DNA of 35,626 nucleotides from JAKAWW01 sp049966775 (GTDB taxonomy: Archaea > Micrarchaeota > Micrarchaeia > Micrarchaeales > Micrarchaeaceae), in the NCBI GenBank assembly GCA_049966775.1, contig JBMFTZ010000004.1, forward strand, positions 1 through 35,626. The letters run 5' to 3'. The notes under the pieces were generated by a model. It was not told where the DNA came from, searched no databases, and saw only the letters and a list, made by a program, of their open reading frames with translations. Shown here in pieces: positions 32,011-35,626 of the stretch. Position 1 is the stretch's first letter, and the number at the start of each line of letters is the position of its first letter. Made by a program: the position numbers and the translations under genes.

Positions 32011-33063
32011 TCAGCCCACCACCTCCAGGTCAGAATATGGCTGCGAGCGCTTCTCCTCGAGCTTGCCTATTATGCTAGCACCCTTAACCCCCGTGACTAT
32101 CGCCACGATCTCTATCTGGTCATCGTAGCCGGGTATTATGCGCGCTCCCCATTTTACGTTGGCCTTGGGATCCATGCGCTCTGTTATGATCTCTCCTGCT
32201 TTGATGGCGTCACCTATGGTCATCTCCGCGCCGCCAGATATGTGTATCAGCGCTCCAGACGCACCTTCAAAATCGACATCAAGGAGCCTATTCTTCAGCA
32301 CAGATTCTGATGCAGCGGTAACCTTCTCGGTACCCTTGCCGTTGCCCACTGCGATGAACCCTACGCCGCCGTTGCCCATGATGGCGCGAACATCGGCAAA
32401 GTCTATGTTTATCAGGCTTGGCTGAGTTATCGTCCACACAAGCCCACCGATAGCCTTCGCTAACACCTCATCGGCAAGCGCGAACGCTTGGTTCATGGGC
32501 AGGTTCGGGACAAGCTTTACGAGCCTGTTGTTATCAAGTATTATCACGCTGTCGCTGAACTTCCTGAGCTTTTGTATGCCTTCCTCCGCCTTTACCTTCC
32601 TAACCCTTTCAAGATCGAAAGGATACGTCACGACGGAAAGCACTATGGCACCCTGCTGCTTTGCTATCTGCGCGGCAACCGGTATGGACCCTGTGCCTGT
32701 GCCGCCGCCCATGCCCGCGCATAGGAACACGAGCTGCGCACCACTGAATACATCTTCAAGCAGCTGCCTGTCCACTTCAGCGGCCTTCTCTCCTACGCTC
32801 GGCTCTCCGCCGGCCCCGAGTCCGTGCGTAAGGGTCTTTCCTATGAGCACCTTCTTTATCCTGTCGTCTATTATCTTAAAGTGTTGAGCATCAGTGTTCA
32901 CCGCTACAAAATCAGTGCCCTTGACACCTGCTTTTAGCAGCCTGTTAACGATGTTGCATCCAGCGCCACCAAAACCAGCAGTCACTATCTTTATCTGCGA
33001 CGAGCTAAACAACTCATTCGACTCCTTCGGTTCTCCCAATATCTCATTTATTCCGTCCGCCAT
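32011..33063 (-). CDS. ftsZ: Cell-division GTPase FtsZ, first paralogue
   Basis: 350 aa. AGFGGAGCNIVNRL binds nucleotide, GGGTGTG (119-125) is canonical, and NIDFADVRAIM (219-229) is the T7 loop that completes the neighbour's active site. The end PYSDLEVVG resembles the short C-terminal peptide through which archaeal FtsZ2 meets SepF; that is inference. It polymerises into the division ring. AGGCGATC precedes the ATG. Confidence 0.96.
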   Translation of the reverse strand: MADGINEILGEPKESNELFSSSQIKIVTAGFGGAGCNIVNRLLKAGVKGTDFVAVNTDAQHFKIIDDRIKKVLIGKTLTHGLGAGGEPSVGEKAAEVDRQLLEDVFSGAQLVFLCAGMGGGTGTGSIPVAAQIAKQQGAIVLSVVTYPFDLERVRKVKAEEGIQKLRKFSDSVIILDNNRLVKLVPNLPMNQAFALADEVLAKAIGGLVWTITQPSLINIDFADVRAIMGNGGVGFIAVGNGKGTEKVTAASESVLKNRLLDVDFEGASGALIHISGGAEMTIGDAIKAGEIITERMDPKANVKWGARIIPGYDDQIEIVAIVTGVKGASIIGKLEEKRSQPYSDLEVVG

Positions 33064-33093
33064 AACGATCGCCTGGTTAGAAATTAACTGACA

Positions 33094-33106
33094 AGCTTTA
33101 AAAGCT
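33094..33106 (-). promoter_or_regulatory. TATA box of the ftsZ pair
   Basis: The palindrome GCTTTTAAAGC with an upstream A-run (purine-rich BRE) lies about 37 nt before the ftsZ start, giving a leader near 12 nt. The remaining 33107-33301 holds an eight-T run and AT-rich sequence but no gene that I can support. Confidence 0.55.
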
Positions 33107-33301
33107 TTTTGTTTTTTTTACGAGTTGGTGAATTCCTTATACATTGGTAAATATTAGTGACTTTAATCTATTTTGTATACCCTTGTATAGTGTAACAAAG
33201 TAAATTTATGATATTAAGATAACATTATGTGCTGCGTGCTATCAGGATGTTGCCTTCTGCTACATGCCTATCAGCACGACGACAAAAAAGGCGATTGCGT
33301 G

Positions 33302-33955
33302 CTACTTGCTCTGGTTGAAGCTGTATGCTATGCTGCCCGTGTCATTCATTATCACATACAGCGAGAAATTGGCATTTGAAGCTGAATACGATATAAGCCA
33401 CACGTTTGAGAAAGTCTTATTCAATGCGGTGAAGTTTTTATTTCCAACATTGGGCATGTACTTTGCAGTAACATTGGTGTTCGCATAGCCGTATTTATTG
33501 ACATATGAAGTTATCGGGTAATAGCTGGAGAGGTAGGATTTTACCTGCGCTATGTACGGCGAGTTTATTATATAGTAGGGCGCGTTTGAGAGGCCGCTTA
33601 TTGTGCAGTTGAGCGACGTGTAATTGTTAATTATCGTAGGCAGCAGCCCTGACGCAGGATAGCTGAAGCTCTCTATTGACAGGGCAGGGCAGGCCCTTGT
33701 CGCATTCTCCACGATGCTTGTGACGATGTACCAGCTTTGGCGCTGCTGCCCGTAGCCCACTGACAGGTTTTCACTACTTACATTTATTATGCTAATCCTT
33801 GCACCAGGAAACGTGCCATTCAGCTTGCTCATAACAATGCTTACCGCCTGGCTTTCGGTATACTGTGGAACAATGCTGTGGCGCACCAAAAAAAGCACGC
33901 TGATTAGAGCTACAAGAACGATTACCGCAATACTGACCTTAAGTGTTAGATCCAT
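33302..33955 (-). CDS. Membrane-anchored surface protein
   Basis: 217 aa from ATG 33955 (an ATG 33 nt earlier would extend it). One N-terminal helix (VSIAVIVLVALISVLFLV, residues 7-24) anchors an external domain beginning PQYTESQAVSIVMSKLNG. It has about ten N-glycosylation sequons and two Cys. The segment after the helix resembles PepSY-like lead-in helices of anchored archaeal proteins, but I cannot assign a family. It is divergent from the M50 peptidase gene. Confidence 0.68.
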   Translation of the reverse strand: MDLTLKVSIAVIVLVALISVLFLVRHSIVPQYTESQAVSIVMSKLNGTFPGARISIINVSSENLSVGYGQQRQSWYIVTSIVENATRACPALSIESFSYPASGLLPTIINNYTSLNCTISGLSNAPYYIINSPYIAQVKSYLSSYYPITSYVNKYGYANTNVTAKYMPNVGNKNFTALNKTFSNVWLISYSASNANFSLYVIMNDTGSIAYSFNQSK

Positions 33956-34009
33956 ATTATTCCTTTCTCTGCTAAGAATTAAAAACATATTGCGATAATC
34001 TGGTGCAGC

Positions 34010-35506
34010 ATGGGCATATCATTTTATTATTTTGTGCTGAAATATACGCTATTGAAGTTGTTTTCTATGAATAGAAGGAAAAGCACCGCGCTGGCTCTTG
34101 TTTTTCTTGGCATTGCACTTATAGTTTTTGCCGCGTATGCGAGCTGGCTCGGCGCAGCTTACCAGGCCGCAATTGCAATCATAGCCATGATCGCGATAGG
34201 CATGGCCATAAAAAGCACTCTCAAGCTGCATGGCGGCTACGGCTTCTACATGATAGGCGGCAAGAGTGGCATAGGTGCCATAGACCGCATCTCAAAAAAG
34301 CACCCAAAGCTTTGGGAAGCGTTCGCATCGTGGGGCCTTACGATGGGCCTTGGCATATTGACATATTTCATATTGAAGGGCAGGATTGACAAGCGCGTCT
34401 TTGCGCTTGGGGTGGCATCTGCTGTGCTCATCTTTGTCTTTGTACTGCCCTATACATACATGGGGCTCAGCTTCATCAACGTTCCGCAGCTGCAAAGCGA
34501 AGTGGCTGCAAGGAGCCAGCAGCCCGTAAGCTACTTTTATTCTTATATCATACTCGCAATACTGGCTATCGCGGGTTTCGCAGGCTATGTGATATCGATA
34601 ATAATATACAGTGCCGGGCTCATAATGGCCAGGCTTGCACATATACTGTACAGCATCTCCATAGGTGTGCATTCAACACAAGGCTTCCAAAACCTAATAT
34701 CAGCGCTGCCCATAATACCTGGTATTGACTTGCCCTTACTTGCAGGGCTATTCTCGCTTGCGATACTGCTAATAATACACGAGTTCAGCCATGGAATACT
34801 TGCGCGCATCTTCAAGGTGAAGCTCAAATCGATAGGCGTGCTGCTCTTCGGCATAATACCGATAGGCGCGTTTGTCGAGCCCGACGAGCAAATGGTGAAG
34901 AGGCTGAGCGCACAGAAGCAGACAAGCATATTCGCTGCTGGCATATCCGCAAACTTCGTGGCCACGCTTGTGTTCTTCGCTCTTACAATGCTTATGGTGC
35001 TTGCAATACAGCACGTGCTCACGTACAGTGTCGTGATAACAAGCACGATGGCTGGCTATCCGGCAAACAACATCATCGCTCCAGGAACGATCGTGTACAG
35101 CTGGGACGGCCACATTGTTAACAGCACATCAACGCTTGAGAGCGCCGCGGCGCAGGATAAGCCCGGCAGCATAGTAAGCCTTGTAACTAACAAGGGTGCA
35201 TACAACATAAAGGCCATTGCAGATCCGACCAACAGCTCAAGGGGCCTGATAGGCGTGGAGCTTGCGCTAAAGCCAAACACGACCACGCCGGTTGCAAAGA
35301 CGGCCTACTTCCTGTATATGCTATTCGCGCTTTCAATGCTGCTCAACTTCCTTGTTGCTGTGGTGAACTTGCTGCCGATACCAGGATTTGACGGCTGGCA
35401 AATCTTCAACGCAAACACAAAGAGCAAAAGAGCACTCAACGCGCTTGCAGCGGTAACGCTCATCGCGTTTGTGATAAACTTCATACCACTTGTGACGTTC
35501 CTGTAG
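34010..35506 (+). CDS. M50 (site-2-protease-like) membrane metallopeptidase
   Basis: 498 aa from ATG 34010, preceded by GGTG at four bases; ATG 34067 is the alternative. About eight or nine membrane helices. The zinc motif HEFSH is at 257-261 and the third ligand Asp in LLPIPGFDGW at about 461. Between them is a PDZ-like domain (about 345-430: NIIAPGTIVYSWDGHIVNS). It cuts membrane-embedded proteins, typically to release regulators. Four extra N-terminal helices precede the core. Substrates are unknown; the anchored proteins of this region are candidates. Confidence 0.92.
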   Translation: MGISFYYFVLKYTLLKLFSMNRRKSTALALVFLGIALIVFAAYASWLGAAYQAAIAIIAMIAIGMAIKSTLKLHGGYGFYMIGGKSGIGAIDRISKKHPKLWEAFASWGLTMGLGILTYFILKGRIDKRVFALGVASAVLIFVFVLPYTYMGLSFINVPQLQSEVAARSQQPVSYFYSYIILAILAIAGFAGYVISIIIYSAGLIMARLAHILYSISIGVHSTQGFQNLISALPIIPGIDLPLLAGLFSLAILLIIHEFSHGILARIFKVKLKSIGVLLFGIIPIGAFVEPDEQMVKRLSAQKQTSIFAAGISANFVATLVFFALTMLMVLAIQHVLTYSVVITSTMAGYPANNIIAPGTIVYSWDGHIVNSTSTLESAAAQDKPGSIVSLVTNKGAYNIKAIADPTNSSRGLIGVELALKPNTTTPVAKTAYFLYMLFALSMLLNFLVAVVNLLPIPGFDGWQIFNANTKSKRALNALAAVTLIAFVINFIPLVTFL

Positions 35507-35528
35507 TCTCTGCGTATAGTACAATGTA

Positions 35529-35568
35529 CATGCATGCGAATCTATTTATTTCTTTTTTAATAGTATTT
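35529..35568 (+). repeat. Promoter-like repeat, copy B
   Basis: CATGCATGCGAATC followed by TATTTATTTC, six T and TAATAGTATTT, matching 1113-1153 except for one T. It lies just after the M50 gene and points to the right. By analogy with copy A, transcription would start near 35570. No start codon is seen in the 58 bases left, so the driven gene or RNA lies beyond the window. Confidence 0.75.
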
Positions 35569-35626
35569 TTGTAGGGAGTTGACATTTACATCTCATCACC
35601 TCATCAAATATAAAATCATTACATCA

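Overview
This window is archaeal chromosome. It carries 16S rRNA of archaeal type, a complete A-type ATP synthase operon in the archaeal order H-I-K-E-C-F-A-B-D, fibrillarin, aIF5A, eS24 and eS31 ribosomal proteins, RNA polymerase subunits Rpo7 and Spt4, archaeal-type GluRS and SepF with two FtsZ. Class III (pilin-type) signal peptides of the form AQSAMEYLMTYGWAIL, mixed GC content near 45-50 percent, very tight gene packing and short intron-bearing tRNAs suggest a DPANN archaeon of the Micrarchaeota/ARMAN kind. That placement is inference; no database was searched.

Layout. 1-1005: 3' part of a 16S rRNA gene interrupted by a 532-nt intron that encodes a LAGLIDADG-family protein; no 23S or 5S gene follows. 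1113-2079: a pilin-like surface protein with a LamG-like domain behind a promoter-like repeat that recurs at 35529. 2128-4170 (minus): tRNA-Lys, a tRNA-Ser with two introns, then rpsM-rpsD-rpsK. 4217-12650 (minus): the ATP synthase operon. 12650-18400: a small basic ORF, tRNA-Asn, several secreted or membrane-anchored proteins, and an operon of a winged-helix/REC/degenerate-GGDEF regulator, a pilin-like protein and a P-loop kinase. A displaced copy of the LamG C-terminus lies at 18235. 18448-20697: a soluble GAF/PAS histidine kinase. 20805-24629: fibrillarin, a zinc-ribbon/helical-repeat protein, GluRS and an anchored surface protein. 24643-25200: probably a decayed gene and structured DNA. 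25202-27835: FKBP isomerase, Spt4, Rpo7, PIN nuclease, DUF488. 28023-33063: SepF, a SPOUT methyltransferase, a CPBP protease, eS31, eS24, aIF5A and two FtsZ paralogues. 33302-35506: an anchored protein and a site-2-protease-like M50 peptidase.

How it works together. Most of the window is core machinery: translation, transcription, energy conversion and division. The accessory part at 12.8-20.7 kb combines a two-component system with pilin-like and secreted proteins, and may be a surface-structure signalling module. The 16S 3' end reads GATCACCTCG, a changed anti-Shine-Dalgarno; many starts here are preceded by GGTG, GAGG or GTGAT. Several adjacent genes are joined as TGA-N4-start with the stop codon lying inside that Shine-Dalgarno match, a compact form of translational coupling.
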